A DNA stretch of 64,000 nt from Halobellus rufus (GTDB lineage: Archaea; Halobacteriota; Halobacteria; Halobacteriales; Haloferacaceae). The stretch is taken from positions 1-64,000 of the forward strand of contig NZ_BBJO01000047.1 of NCBI RefSeq assembly GCF_000739575.1, in the 5' to 3' direction. This document shows, piece by piece, positions 54,074-62,630 of the stretch (position 1 is the first letter of the stretch; every line of letters begins with the position of its first letter). The translations under genes and the position numbers were made by a program. The notes below the pieces were generated by a model that did not search any database, was not told where the DNA came from, and saw only the letters and a list, made by a program, of their open reading frames with translations.

Positions 54074-54796
54074 TCAGCGGTCCTCGTCGCCGTCGACCGT
54101 CGCCGTCCAGTAGGACACCGACGCCAGCGCGTCCCCCACGGACGTCGAGCCGAGCGACGTGTCGAGGTCGCGGAACTCCCTCGCGACCCCGTTGGGGATC
54201 TTCCGGTAGAAACCGTACGGGAGGAGGAAGTCGTGCTCGCCCTTCACGAGTCGCATTCCGGCGTCCTCGACCAGCCGCGAGACCTGCGATCCGGAGTACA
54301 GGTGCGACCCCATCGGCAGCAGCCAGTTGTAGACCACGCGCGTGCTGCGGCCGTTGAACGTGTCGAAGAAGACGAGGTCCTTCGAGACGCGGGCCATTTC
54401 GGCCATAAACTTCGCCGGGGTGTCCGCGAGGTGGAAAAACCGCATCGCGAAGACGGCGTCGAAGTGGTCGTCGGGGAAGGGCAGTCGGGCCGCGTCCCCG
54501 CGGAGGAACTCGATGTGGTCAGCGACCCCGGCCCGTCGGGCCTTCTCGCGGCCCTGCGCCAGCATCGCGTTGGAGATGTCCAGTCCGATGATGTCCGCGC
54601 CGCGCTCGGCCAACATCGCGGTGAACCGCCCCGTGCCGCAGGCGATCTCGAGGATCTCCTTGTCCTCGACCGGTCCGATCGCTTCGAGGACCGCGCGCTT
54701 TTCGCGGTCGTCGATGAGTCTCCCGCCCCGAGAGAACCGCTTCGAGTCGTACTCCTCGGCGACCTCATCGGCCTGGTACCACTCCTTTCCTTTCAC
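54074..54796 (-). CDS. Class I SAM-dependent methyltransferase
   Basis: A 240-residue Rossmann methyltransferase. Motif I is ILEIACGTGRFTAMLAERGA (E-x-G-x-G variant with ACGTG), then IIGLDISNAMLAQGREKARR (acidic end of strand 2). LRGDAARLPFPDDHFDAVFA and MRFFHLADTPAKFMAEMARV are motif II and III equivalents. The N-terminal WYQADEVAEEYDSKRFSRGG is typical of methylase 11 types. The methyl acceptor is not readable. It lies about 85 bases beyond the glycosyltransferase end, on the same strand. Confidence 0.88.
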   Translation of the reverse strand: MKGKEWYQADEVAEEYDSKRFSRGGRLIDDREKRAVLEAIGPVEDKEILEIACGTGRFTAMLAERGADIIGLDISNAMLAQGREKARRAGVADHIEFLRGDAARLPFPDDHFDAVFAMRFFHLADTPAKFMAEMARVSKDLVFFDTFNGRSTRVVYNWLLPMGSHLYSGSQVSRLVEDAGMRLVKGEHDFLLPYGFYRKIPNGVAREFRDLDTSLGSTSVGDALASVSYWTATVDGDEDR

Positions 54797-55007
54797 GCTA
54801 TCTCCCCGTCCTCGCTCGCAGACTAAAACCGTACTGGATGCGTGCCGGTCCCCGCGTCCGCCCTCGACGTCACCGAAGCCCGATCGCCGCTACGCTCGCT
54901 GCGCGACGATGTGAATACCCCGCACCCTTGTATGCGTATAAGGTCTACGGATTGTATTGACACACTTGTAGGCAACCTTTACCAAGCGCGAATCGGTTTT
55001 CGGGAGT

Positions 55008-55280
55008 ATGAGCACCAGTACCGCAGAGTTAGACGGGGATCACCTCCTCACGGAATCGGAGTACCGCGACCGCCTCCGGGAGCTTCCGCCGAGCGCCAAA
55101 CTCGTCGCGAAGGTCCTCGAAAGCGACGCGCCGCTCTCGCAGGGTCAACTCGCCGAAGAGTCGCTGCTGCCGGACCGGACGGTACGCTACGCGCTCAACC
55201 GCCTCGAAGACGCCGAACTCGTGGGCTCGCGCTACAGTTTCAAGGACGCCCGCAAGCAGGTCTACTACCTGCACACCTGA
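55008..55280 (+). CDS. Small winged-helix (MarR-like) transcriptional regulator
   Basis: A 90-residue single-domain protein. After an acidic N-terminus (MSTSTAELDGDHLLTESEYR), the HTH is PPSAKLVAKVLESDAPLSQG, QLAEESLLPDRTVRYALNRL. The wing reads EDAELVGSRYSFKDARKQVY, then YLHT. It is a widely conserved haloarchaeal regulator type. An AT-rich element (aacctttacc, about 54974-54983) lies near 28 bases before ATG 55008. The target is unknown. Confidence 0.85.
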   Translation: MSTSTAELDGDHLLTESEYRDRLRELPPSAKLVAKVLESDAPLSQGQLAEESLLPDRTVRYALNRLEDAELVGSRYSFKDARKQVYYLHT

Positions 55281-55431
55281 TCGAGTCTGCACGACCGATC
55301 GCACCCCGGACGACGGATCGTCCCCAGAATGACGGATTGGAGCGCGGCCGGCTCGTCCGGGCGGACCGACGATCCCCGCAACCCGACAGCGTCTGCGGCA
55401 ACGTTTTCTACACGCGAACTGAATCCCGAAT

Positions 55432-56235
55432 GTGACTGCCGCGTCTGCTGATCTCGTCCCGATACGCCGCGTTCCGGTACCGCTCGACAAGCCGATCCCG
55501 ACCGGCTCGACCAACGCGTACCTCGTCGGCGACGACGGGGCGCTCCTGCTCGACCCACCGGGTCGGACGGCCGAACTCGACGAGGCCGTCGACGAGCGCG
55601 ACGTCGAACACCTCGCGCTCACGCACACGCACCCGGACCACGTCGGCGGGGTCGCCGCGTACGCCGAGGAGACGGGTGCGACCGTCTGGTGTCGGCGCGG
55701 TCGCGAGGACCGCTTCGCCGAGTTCACCGGTATCGAACCCGACCGCACGTTCGTCGAGGGGTCGACGCTCCCCGTCGCGGGGGGACTCGACGTCCTCGAC
55801 GTCCCCGGCCACGCCCCGGATCACGTCGCCTTCGAGGCCGACTTCGGCACGGTCTGCGGCGACGTCGCCATCGGGCAGGGAAGTATCGCGATCGGTGCCC
55901 CCGACGGCGACGTGCGCGCGTACCTCGTCGCGCTCCGCCGGCTCTACGCCCGCGATCCGCCGCGGCTGTTCCCGGGCCACGGTCCGGTCATCGAGGACCC
56001 GCGGGCGACTTGCGAACGGCTGCTCCGCCGCCGACTCGACCGCGAGCGGGACGTCCTCGCGGCCGTCGAAGCCGGCGCTGGCGACGTCGAGAGCGTCGTC
56101 GACGCCGTCTACGACAGAGACCTCTCCGGGATGCGAAGATTCGCGCGGGCGACTGTCGTCGCGCACTTGGAGACGCTCGCGGCGCACCGGCGAGTGCGCT
56201 ACGACCGCGAGGCCGAGACCGTCGCGCCGGTATGA
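55432..56235 (+). CDS. MBL-fold metallo-hydrolase
   Basis: A 267-residue metallo-beta-lactamase-fold protein. The metal motif is LALTHTHPDHVGGVAAY. Other ligands are in DVPGHAPDHVAFEADFG, VCGDVAIG and LFPGHGPVIEDPRATC. The C-terminal 70 residues form a winged-helix-like domain, as in LACTB2-type proteins, which are often endoribonucleases or thioesterases. GTG 55432 starts the protein (gtgactgccgcg). The stop overlaps the following gene by ATGA. Confidence 0.87.
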   Translation: MTAASADLVPIRRVPVPLDKPIPTGSTNAYLVGDDGALLLDPPGRTAELDEAVDERDVEHLALTHTHPDHVGGVAAYAEETGATVWCRRGREDRFAEFTGIEPDRTFVEGSTLPVAGGLDVLDVPGHAPDHVAFEADFGTVCGDVAIGQGSIAIGAPDGDVRAYLVALRRLYARDPPRLFPGHGPVIEDPRATCERLLRRRLDRERDVLAAVEAGAGDVESVVDAVYDRDLSGMRRFARATVVAHLETLAAHRRVRYDREAETVAPV

Positions 56236-56993
56236 CCGACGCTCCCTCCCTCGAAGACGAACTCGAACGCGCCCGAGAGCTGTCGGTCTCGGAACTGGCA
56301 GACGCCATCGAGTCGATCGGCTTCGAGTGCACGCGCTGCGGCGCGTGCTGTAAGGGCCACGAGCGCGAGGACGGCGAGGGCACGGAGCCGCACACGGCGA
56401 CGGTGTTTCCGGACGAAGTACGAACGTTGCAGTCGGCGGCCGCGGAGGCGACGGAGGCCAGTGACCCGCCGGGGGACGGTGACCTGTCGGGGGCCTACGA
56501 CTGGCGCGACGTCGCCCGACCGATGCCGTACGGGCTCAGCGAGGGCGCGGACGGCCCGGAGGGCGAGACGTTCGAGTGGGCCCTGCAGACGGACGCCTGC
56601 GGGGATTGCGCCTTCTACGAGGAGGTCGGCGAACGCGCGGACGGGACACCGAAAGGCGGCTGTCGCGTCCACGAGGACCGACCGCTGATCTGTGAGACCT
56701 ACCCGTTCAGCGTCGCGCTCGGCGGGACCACGCAGCCGATGGGCGAGGCCGTCGACGAGGCGGGGATGGTCCGCGCTCACGAGTGCGAGGGCCTCGGCCG
56801 CGACATCTCCCGGCAGGACGCGGAGGAACTCGCCGCGGCGCTCAAAGAGCGCGCGGTCCGCGAACTCGAGGAGGCGATCGGCGTCCGCGACAACTACGAG
56901 CCGGTCGACCCGTCGGATCACGACGGCGTCGTCGTCTACGACTCCGAGGGGCCGAAGCGCCCGGACGGAACGGCGATTCGAGACGCGGAGTGA
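56232..56993 (+). CDS. YkgJ-family cysteine cluster protein
   Basis: A 253-residue protein. The N-terminal cluster IGFECTRCGACCKGH (C-x2-C-x2-C-C) begins near residue 33. Later Cys are in DACGDCAFYE, GGCRVHEDRPLICETYPFSV and HECEGLG. This is the UPF0153/YkgJ set thought to bind zinc or an Fe-S cluster. An acidic insert lies between the first two groups. The four-base overlap with the MBL gene suggests one operon; the function is unknown. Confidence 0.87.
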   Translation: MTDAPSLEDELERARELSVSELADAIESIGFECTRCGACCKGHEREDGEGTEPHTATVFPDEVRTLQSAAAEATEASDPPGDGDLSGAYDWRDVARPMPYGLSEGADGPEGETFEWALQTDACGDCAFYEEVGERADGTPKGGCRVHEDRPLICETYPFSVALGGTTQPMGEAVDEAGMVRAHECEGLGRDISRQDAEELAAALKERAVRELEEAIGVRDNYEPVDPSDHDGVVVYDSEGPKRPDGTAIRDAE

Positions 56994-57082
56994 GGCTGTC
57001 GGCTGTCGCGGCGCTCGCCCGCGGCGACACCGACCACGTCGGTTGCGAGGCTTCTTGTCGGTCCCGTCCTAACCGAGCGCCG

Positions 57083-57472
57083 ATGACGGCAGAGCTCTTC
57101 GAGCGGATCGAACGCGCGAGCGAGGGCAACGAGATCGAGGTCGCGCTCGGCACCGACTCCGTCACGGTCGGCGGCGTCGAACTCGAATCGCCGATCGTCA
57201 CGCGCGTGGCCGCGATCAGCGAGGAGACGGTGGACGCCCGGCAGAAGGACGTCGACCTCGACGGGATCGTCGACCGGCGGATCCTCCATCTCGCTCCCGT
57301 CCCCGGCGACGACCGCCACGAGGCGTACGTCGTCGAGACGCGAAGCCCGGTCGTCGGCGACGACACGGTGTGTCCGCTGCGCGCGCGTCGCCGCTCGGGC
57401 TGCGGCCCGCCGGACGATCACGACGCGCTGCCGACCGTCGGAGAGATCGAGACCGTCGAGACCCGCTCCTGA
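57083..57472 (+). CDS. Hypothetical acidic protein
   Basis: A 129-residue protein beginning MTAELFERIERASEGNEIEV. The first 80 residues are mainly strands (VALGTDSVTVGGVELESPIV; ILHLAPVPGDDRHEAYVVET), while the end is Pro/Asp-rich. Two Cys (CPLRARRRSGCG) are present without a clear ribbon. I recognise no family. ATG 57083 is used because the preceding frame is atypical. It stands 89 bases after the YkgJ gene and may be independent. Confidence 0.6.
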   Translation: MTAELFERIERASEGNEIEVALGTDSVTVGGVELESPIVTRVAAISEETVDARQKDVDLDGIVDRRILHLAPVPGDDRHEAYVVETRSPVVGDDTVCPLRARRRSGCGPPDDHDALPTVGEIETVETRS

Positions 57473-57564
57473 CACAGCGCGGGCGTTCTCGCGACACCCG
57501 GCGACCGGCGAGGTGCCACCGCTCCGAACGAAATTACTACCCGCTCCGCCGACGAGCCTCGGCT

Positions 57565-58017
57565 ATGCGAGTCAGCGTCATCGGCGGGAGCGTGATCGAC
57601 GAGGCGGAAGCGGAGACGGCGACTACGTTGGGCCGACTACTCGGCCAGCGCGGCCACACGATCGTCTGCGGCGGGCTCGGCGGCGTGATGCAAGCCGTCT
57701 GCCGCGGCGCGGTCGAAGCGGGCGGTCACACGATCGGCATCCTCCCGACGGACCGCCGCGCGGACGCCAACGAGTACGTCGACGAGGCCGTCGCGACCGG
57801 ACTGGGTCACGCGCGGAACGCGCTCGTCGTGATGAACGGCGACGCGGTGATCGCCGTCGACGGCGGCGGCGGGACGCTCTCGGAACTCGGCTACGCGTCC
57901 GTGTACGACCGGCCGACGGCGGGGCTGGGTACCCACGAGGCCGCGCACGTCGAAGCGGTCGAGACGCCGGAAGAAGCGGTGAAGTACGTCGAAGCTGCGG
58001 TGAACGGGTCAGTCTAG
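57565..58017 (+). CDS. TIGR00725/LOG-like nucleotide-fold protein
   Basis: A 150-residue Rossmann-like protein: MRVSVIGGSVIDEAEAETAT, HTIVCGGLGGVMQAVCRGAV, then ARNALVVMNGDAVIAVDGGG followed by GTLSELGYA. The GGGGT-x2-E segment is the signature that lysine decarboxylase-like (LOG) proteins use for nucleotide phosphate. In this short family (TIGR00725) the substrate is unknown. It is convergent with dph2, 18 bases away. Confidence 0.85.
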   Translation: MRVSVIGGSVIDEAEAETATTLGRLLGQRGHTIVCGGLGGVMQAVCRGAVEAGGHTIGILPTDRRADANEYVDEAVATGLGHARNALVVMNGDAVIAVDGGGGTLSELGYASVYDRPTAGLGTHEAAHVEAVETPEEAVKYVEAAVNGSV

Positions 58018-58035
58018 CCGACTGAGACCGTCAGG

Positions 58036-59070
58036 TCACCAGGTGCCGTGGAACGTGTCGAAGGAGAGCGAGTCGAGCGGCTCGTCGCCGACGGCGATGC
58101 GGTACTCGCCGGGCGTGAGCATCGGCTTGTGGAACCGCGGGCCGTCGTCGGTCGTGATCCGCGGACAGCCGGTGTTGACGAACGCGTCCATATCGAAGTT
58201 CCGCAGGCGGTCGGGCGTCACCTCGTCCATCGTGATGAGGTAGGCGTCGTCGTTGTCCTCGATGATCTCCTCTGCGATCTCCATTCTGCCCTGTCCGATC
58301 TTCGTACAGAAGATGACGCCCCACTTCTCGGCGTCCATCGCGCGGTGGACCGCGCCGTAGCGCTGCTTCATGAACTTCTCCGTGTCGGCGACGGTCACGA
58401 CGTTGTTGACGGGGTCGGCGATCAGTACCTTCTTCTCGGGGTGTTCCATCGCGAGCCCGAGCGGGTGGAACTTCCCGCCGCCGACGTACAGCACTTGGTC
58501 GGCGTCGATGTCGGCGGAGGCGTAGTTGCAGCCGAGGACCTGTCCCTCGAAGGTGAGGCGGTCGTCGCCGCGGCGGGTGTGGACGTCGTAGCCGCGCTCT
58601 TCGAGCCACTCGACCATCTCCCCGAAGCGGTTCATGTGCTGGGCGGTCGTGACGAGGCCGACCTCCTCCTCGGGCAGCTCGTCGACGGCCTCCTCGAGGA
58701 TCGGGAACGGGTCGACGTTCGAGAACAGCGGGACGTAGATGATCTTCTCGGACTCCTTCATCGGGGAGTGTCCGAAGTGGACGAACACGTCGGTTCGGCG
58801 CATCAGGTAGGTGTCGAGGTCGCAGGCACCGTAGCAGGGCTGCCCCGAGAGCATGAACGTCACGTCGTCGTCGCACAGTTCGCGGAGGTCGTCGGCGACG
58901 GCCGGACCGCGGCGCTTCAGCCCCTCGGGGAACTGCAGGCCCACGCGGGTCGCGTCGCGCTCTTCGATCGCCTCGACGATCCGGTCAAGTTCGTAGTCCC
59001 ACTCGCGGTCGTGCTTCAACGACATCCCGGTGTTCCGGAGGTCCCCCTCCGTGGCGGCGTCCTGGCTCAT
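58036..59070 (-). CDS. dph2: Diphthamide biosynthesis enzyme Dph2
   Basis: A 344-residue archaeal Dph2. It transfers a 3-amino-3-carboxypropyl group from SAM to a His of elongation factor 2 using an unusual 4Fe-4S cluster. The three cluster Cys are likely Cys83 (QPCYGACDLD), Cys181 (QVLGCNYASAD) and Cys302 (VNTGCPRI). VGLQFPEGLKRRGP and VHFGHSPM are also typical. ATG 59070 follows a plausible leader. The final pathway enzyme Dph6 is encoded at 22928-23659. Confidence 0.93.
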   Translation of the reverse strand: MSQDAATEGDLRNTGMSLKHDREWDYELDRIVEAIEERDATRVGLQFPEGLKRRGPAVADDLRELCDDDVTFMLSGQPCYGACDLDTYLMRRTDVFVHFGHSPMKESEKIIYVPLFSNVDPFPILEEAVDELPEEEVGLVTTAQHMNRFGEMVEWLEERGYDVHTRRGDDRLTFEGQVLGCNYASADIDADQVLYVGGGKFHPLGLAMEHPEKKVLIADPVNNVVTVADTEKFMKQRYGAVHRAMDAEKWGVIFCTKIGQGRMEIAEEIIEDNDDAYLITMDEVTPDRLRNFDMDAFVNTGCPRITTDDGPRFHKPMLTPGEYRIAVGDEPLDSLSFDTFHGTW

Positions 59071-59223
59071 TGCACTCTCATAGCTGGCCGACGCCCATAA
59101 CGTCGGCGGTTCCGAGACGCCCGAAAACGCCCGTGTGAGTCTGTTTCGTGGCGACTGTCGGACGCGCTGCGCCACACTTCCCCCTCCGGCACCTTGAAAC
59201 GCCTCGCGTCCGAACGAAGGACG

Positions 59224-59598
59224 ATGAGCGTCCAGACAGATCGGCTCGAAGAACTCGGTCGAGAACTCGGCGAGGCGATCGCCGAGACCCCCGAGTACGA
59301 GGCGTTCGAGGAGACGAAAGCGGCCGTCGAGGCCGACGACGACGTCCAAGAACAGATCGCGGAGTTCAACGAGCGGCGCGATCACTTCATGCACGCCCGA
59401 CAGATGGGCAATGCCACCGAGGAGAACCTCCAGCGGGTCCAAGAGGCCCAGGAGGAACTGCACTCGATGCCGAAGATGGCGGCGTATCTCGACGCCCAAG
59501 AAGAGCTCACAGAGCGCCTCGAAGCGGTCAACGAGGCGATATCCGACCCGCTCGCGGTCGACTTCGGCGGCGAGGCCGGCGGCTGCTGTCACGACTGA
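59224..59598 (+). CDS. YlbF-family regulator protein
   Basis: A 124-residue all-helical protein. Its pattern (LGRELGEAIAETPEYEAFEE, VQEQIAEFNERRDHFMHARQ, MAAYLDAQEELTERLEAVNE) matches the YlbF/YmcA helical hairpin. It ends FGGEAGGCCHD, with two adjacent Cys; bacterial YlbF proteins also use Cys for an Fe-S cluster. In bacteria the family works with RNase Y, which archaea lack, so the role here is unknown. ATG 59224 is chosen over an upstream in-frame ATG by family length. Confidence 0.85.
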   Translation: MSVQTDRLEELGRELGEAIAETPEYEAFEETKAAVEADDDVQEQIAEFNERRDHFMHARQMGNATEENLQRVQEAQEELHSMPKMAAYLDAQEELTERLEAVNEAISDPLAVDFGGEAGGCCHD

Positions 59599-59678
59599 CT
59601 GTCGAGGCCGTTTCTGCGACCGATCGCGACCCGTCTCCCGGGCGAGCGTTCAAATACCATCACGGTACCACGAGCGGT

Positions 59679-60410
59679 ATGCTCGCGATCGCCGGCGGAA
59701 AGGGAGGCAGCGGGAAGACGACCACGACGCTCGGGCTCGCCCGCGCCATCGACGCGCCGAGCGTCGCGGTCGACGCCGACTGCGACCTCCCCAACCTCCA
59801 CGCGCTCGCGGGCGTCCCCCGCGACGCGCCGCCCGACGGACTCGGACACCTCGATCCGGGGGCCGCCCGCGACGACACGCGGATCGTCCCGGCCCCGCGG
59901 GACGCGCCCGACGGGATCGGGAGTCGGCTCCGCCGCCTCCGAGCGCGGGAGCGCGGCGAGGACGACTCACCGACTGCCGCCGCGGAAGCGATCGCTCGCT
60001 CGGCGACGGCCGAGTACACCGCAGTGGCCAGCCGCAACGGGGGGTCCGGTGGCGATGCGGCATCCGACCGCGACCCGGTCGGGACTGTCCTCGTCGACTG
60101 CCCGGCGGGCGCGGGCCCGGACGCGACCGTGCCGCTGCGCGTCGCCGACGCCGTACTCGTGGTGGCGACACCGTGCGTCGCGGCGCTTCGTGACGCCGCC
60201 AAGACCGCGGCGATGGCGCGCGCGGTCGGAACGCCGGTGATCGGCGGCGTCCTCACGCGGGCGCGGTTCGCCCCGCCGGGCATCGAAGACCTCCTGGGGT
60301 GTCCGGTCCGCGGAACTGTCCCCGACGCGCCCGACCCGCTCGCCGACGAGCGCGTCAGACGCGCGTACGACGATATCGCGGCGGCGCTGTTCGATCGGCC
60401 GAAAGGCTAA
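59679..60410 (+). CDS. MinD/ParA-like P-loop ATPase
   Basis: A 243-residue deviant-Walker ATPase. MLAIAGGKGGSGKTTTTLGL holds the KGG-x-GKT loop. The switch I-like VAVDADCDLPNLHALAG and switch II-like VLVDCPAGAGPDATVPLR follow. A Ser/Asp-rich insert of about 60 residues lies in the middle. No C-terminal amphipathic membrane helix of the classical MinD type is seen. It may position or regulate a partner; haloarchaea have several MinD paralogues of unclear role. The next gene starts 25 bases downstream. Confidence 0.87.
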   Translation: MLAIAGGKGGSGKTTTTLGLARAIDAPSVAVDADCDLPNLHALAGVPRDAPPDGLGHLDPGAARDDTRIVPAPRDAPDGIGSRLRRLRARERGEDDSPTAAAEAIARSATAEYTAVASRNGGSGGDAASDRDPVGTVLVDCPAGAGPDATVPLRVADAVLVVATPCVAALRDAAKTAAMARAVGTPVIGGVLTRARFAPPGIEDLLGCPVRGTVPDAPDPLADERVRRAYDDIAAALFDRPKG

Positions 60411-60435
60411 GCCGATCCGCTTCGTAGGCGTCGCC

Positions 60436-61062
60436 GTGGCAGGGAGACTCTCGACTGGCGTCAGCATCCTCGATCGCCAACTCGACGGCGGGATCCCGCC
60501 GGGGAGCATCGTGCTCCTCGCGGCGGACCCCGCCAGCCAGTCCGAGCTGTTTCTCTACGAACTGACCGCGGTCCGCGCGTCGCTGTATCTCACGACGATC
60601 CGCTCGGATCAGGCGGTCCGCGACGCGATCGACCGGATCCCGGGGCACGTCGGCGATCCGACGGTCAGAGACGTCGGCGGCAACGCCCCGCTGGACACGG
60701 CGAACCGGTTCGTCCGCGACCTCCCGGAGGGCGCGAACCTGATCATCGACGTCGTCGACGTCTTAGAGGAGACCGAGCCCGCGCGGTACCGACAGTTCCT
60801 GAACGAACTGCAGACGCACATGGTCAACACCGGCGGACTGGCGGTGCTCCACGGGATGAAGAGCGGCGGCGAGCCGCGGAATCGGGGTTATACGAAACAC
60901 ATGTCCGACGTCGTCTTCGATCTCAACACGCAGATCAAGGGCTCCGACATCGAGAACCGGCTGGCGGTGCCGAAGTTCCGCGGCGCGCACCCACCGGAGG
61001 AGACGATCAAGCTTCGGCTGGGCGAGCGCGTCACCGTCGACACGAGCCGCGACATCGCGTGA
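60436..61062 (+). CDS. RAD55/KaiC-like protein with degenerate Walker A
   Basis: A 208-residue RecA-fold relative. It begins STGVSILDRQLDGGIPPGSI like KaiC/RAD55 proteins. However, the P-loop position reads LAADPASQSELFLYE, with no G-x4-GK-S/T. The Walker B-like region is NLIIDVVDVLEETEP, and AVLHGMKSGGEPRNRGYTKH and SDVVFDL follow in family order. It likely does not bind ATP normally. The start is GTG 60436 (gtggcaggg). It lies 25 bases after the MinD-like gene and is probably co-transcribed. Confidence 0.82.
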   Translation: MAGRLSTGVSILDRQLDGGIPPGSIVLLAADPASQSELFLYELTAVRASLYLTTIRSDQAVRDAIDRIPGHVGDPTVRDVGGNAPLDTANRFVRDLPEGANLIIDVVDVLEETEPARYRQFLNELQTHMVNTGGLAVLHGMKSGGEPRNRGYTKHMSDVVFDLNTQIKGSDIENRLAVPKFRGAHPPEETIKLRLGERVTVDTSRDIA

Positions 61063-61093
61063 CTGTCGCGTCGGGGTGAACGAGCGCCGAACC

Positions 61094-61402
61094 TCAGGCG
61101 ACGACGCCGAAGTACAGCAGCGTCGCGAGGGTGACGGCGACCGTCAGCAGCGACCAGTTCCGCGGCGTGTCGAGCCCCCCGAGCGGGAGCCGCTTGGTGA
61201 AAAGCGAGACGAAGTACGGGCCGAGCGGTAGCAGTCGCCAGACGAGCGGTACCTCCCGGCCGAGACCGTACTGCAACAGCAGCGTGAGCCCCACGGTACA
61301 CGCGGCAGCGACGGCCGCGACCCGCAGGTCGTCGGTGCCGGGGAGTTCGGCCTCGGGGCCGGCGTTCGGCTCGGTCTCGTCGTCGGGGGAGTGCTCGGAC
61401 AT
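61094..61402 (-). CDS. Hypothetical membrane protein
   Basis: A 102-residue protein with an acidic N-terminus (MSEHSPDDETEPNAGPEAEL) and three hydrophobic segments (about 27-46, 52-70 and 84-101). The last ends TLATLLYFGVVA at the C-terminus. A loop FTKRLPLGGLDTPRNWS connects them. No family is recognised. It is convergent with the RAD55-like gene, 31 bases away, and upstream of the FKBP gene's stop. Confidence 0.72.
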   Translation of the reverse strand: MSEHSPDDETEPNAGPEAELPGTDDLRVAAVAAACTVGLTLLLQYGLGREVPLVWRLLPLGPYFVSLFTKRLPLGGLDTPRNWSLLTVAVTLATLLYFGVVA

Positions 61403-61517
61403 TCTGATTCCTGTCTACGCTCTCCGCGGTGGCGGCCACCGGCCGCTGTTCGGTGGCGAGGGCGAAGAAGTCGGAACGGGCGTCGTCGGGGGGCGCGTCG
61501 TTCGGTCGTTGACGGCG

Positions 61518-62495
61518 CTACTCTTCGAGGTCGGCGTCGAGTTCGTCGGCGAGTTCGTCGGCGTCGACGTCGACGTCCTCGACGGCCTCCTCGAGGTCCG
61601 CGGCGTCGAGACCGCCCGCGCCGCCGCCCATCATCCCGCCCATACCGCCCATCATCCCGCCCATCCCCTCGATGGTCTCTTGGACGATGACGCGGTCGAG
61701 TTCGAGGCGGTCCATCACGTCCTGGGCGATCTGCTGTTTCGAGAACATCCACTGCTGGTTCATCGTCATCTGCGGGGTGGCCTCGATGTACAGCGTCTCC
61801 TTCTCGACCTCGACGGTCTCGAACTCGGGCTCTTCTTCGTCGTCCTCGTCGGCGTCCTCGTCAGCCTCGTCGTCCTCGACGAGCTGCTCTTCCTCGACGG
61901 TGTCCGTCTGGATCCAGACCTCGGGGGCCTGCTGGAGGTACATCTCCAGCATACTGGCGGCCTGCTCCTCGCGGTCGTCGACGAGTTCGAGGACCTCGTA
62001 CTCGTATTCGAGGTCTTCACCCGCGAGCGGGTGGTTGAAGTCGACGCGGGCGCGTCCGCTGACGATCGTCACGATCCGGCCCTGATCGCCGTCGATCTGG
62101 ACCTGCGCGCCGGGGTAGCGCTGGTCCTCGTCGATCTTGTTGGCGCTGACGGTCCGGACCTGGTCGTCGTCGTACTCGCCGAAGGCCTCGTCGGCGGCGA
62201 TCTCGACCGTGCCGCTGTCGCCGACTTCGGAGCCGAGGAGCGCGTCGTCGACGCTCTCGAAGACGTGGCCGGCACCGACGACGATGACGCGAGGTTCGAA
62301 CTCGTACTCGTCGGTGTCGATCTCGGCCTCTTCGGCCGTTTCGAGGTCGGTCGTGTCGACGACGGTGCCGTCGTCTGCGGTCCGGAGCGTGTAAGCGAGG
62401 CGGACGAAGTCGCCGTCCTGAATGCCGTCGGCGACCTCTTCCGCGTCGGCGTCTGCCTGTGATTCGGCGGCGTCCGCCTGCTGATCGTCACTCAT
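61518..62495 (-). CDS. Long FKBP-type (SlyD-like) peptidyl-prolyl isomerase with Gly/Met tail
   Basis: A 325-residue archaeal FKBP. The isomerase domain (about 25-110 and 150-175) begins GDFVRLAYTLRTADDGTVVD, with AFGEYDDDQVRTVSANKID and RVDFNHPLAGEDLEYEYEVL. These are SlyD/FKBP26-type flap and active-site regions. A second chaperone-like domain and a strongly acidic linker follow. Near the C-terminus a Gly/Met repeat (EGMGGMMGGMGGMMGGGAGG) resembles thermosome tails. It should assist folding in the cytoplasm. ATG 62495 lies before the acidic leader. Confidence 0.9.
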   Translation of the reverse strand: MSDDQQADAAESQADADAEEVADGIQDGDFVRLAYTLRTADDGTVVDTTDLETAEEAEIDTDEYEFEPRVIVVGAGHVFESVDDALLGSEVGDSGTVEIAADEAFGEYDDDQVRTVSANKIDEDQRYPGAQVQIDGDQGRIVTIVSGRARVDFNHPLAGEDLEYEYEVLELVDDREEQAASMLEMYLQQAPEVWIQTDTVEEEQLVEDDEADEDADEDDEEEPEFETVEVEKETLYIEATPQMTMNQQWMFSKQQIAQDVMDRLELDRVIVQETIEGMGGMMGGMGGMMGGGAGGLDAADLEEAVEDVDVDADELADELDADLEE

Positions 62496-62630
62496 ACGCT
62501 GACAATCTCCCGTGCGACCCTTAAGAATCACGTTTCGCCCCGGCGACGCTCGCGACCGCCGCGAGCGCGTTTCGGCCACCCAGCGGTCCGAAGCGGTCGG
62601 TTTTTGCCGCGCGGCCGACATCAACGCGCT

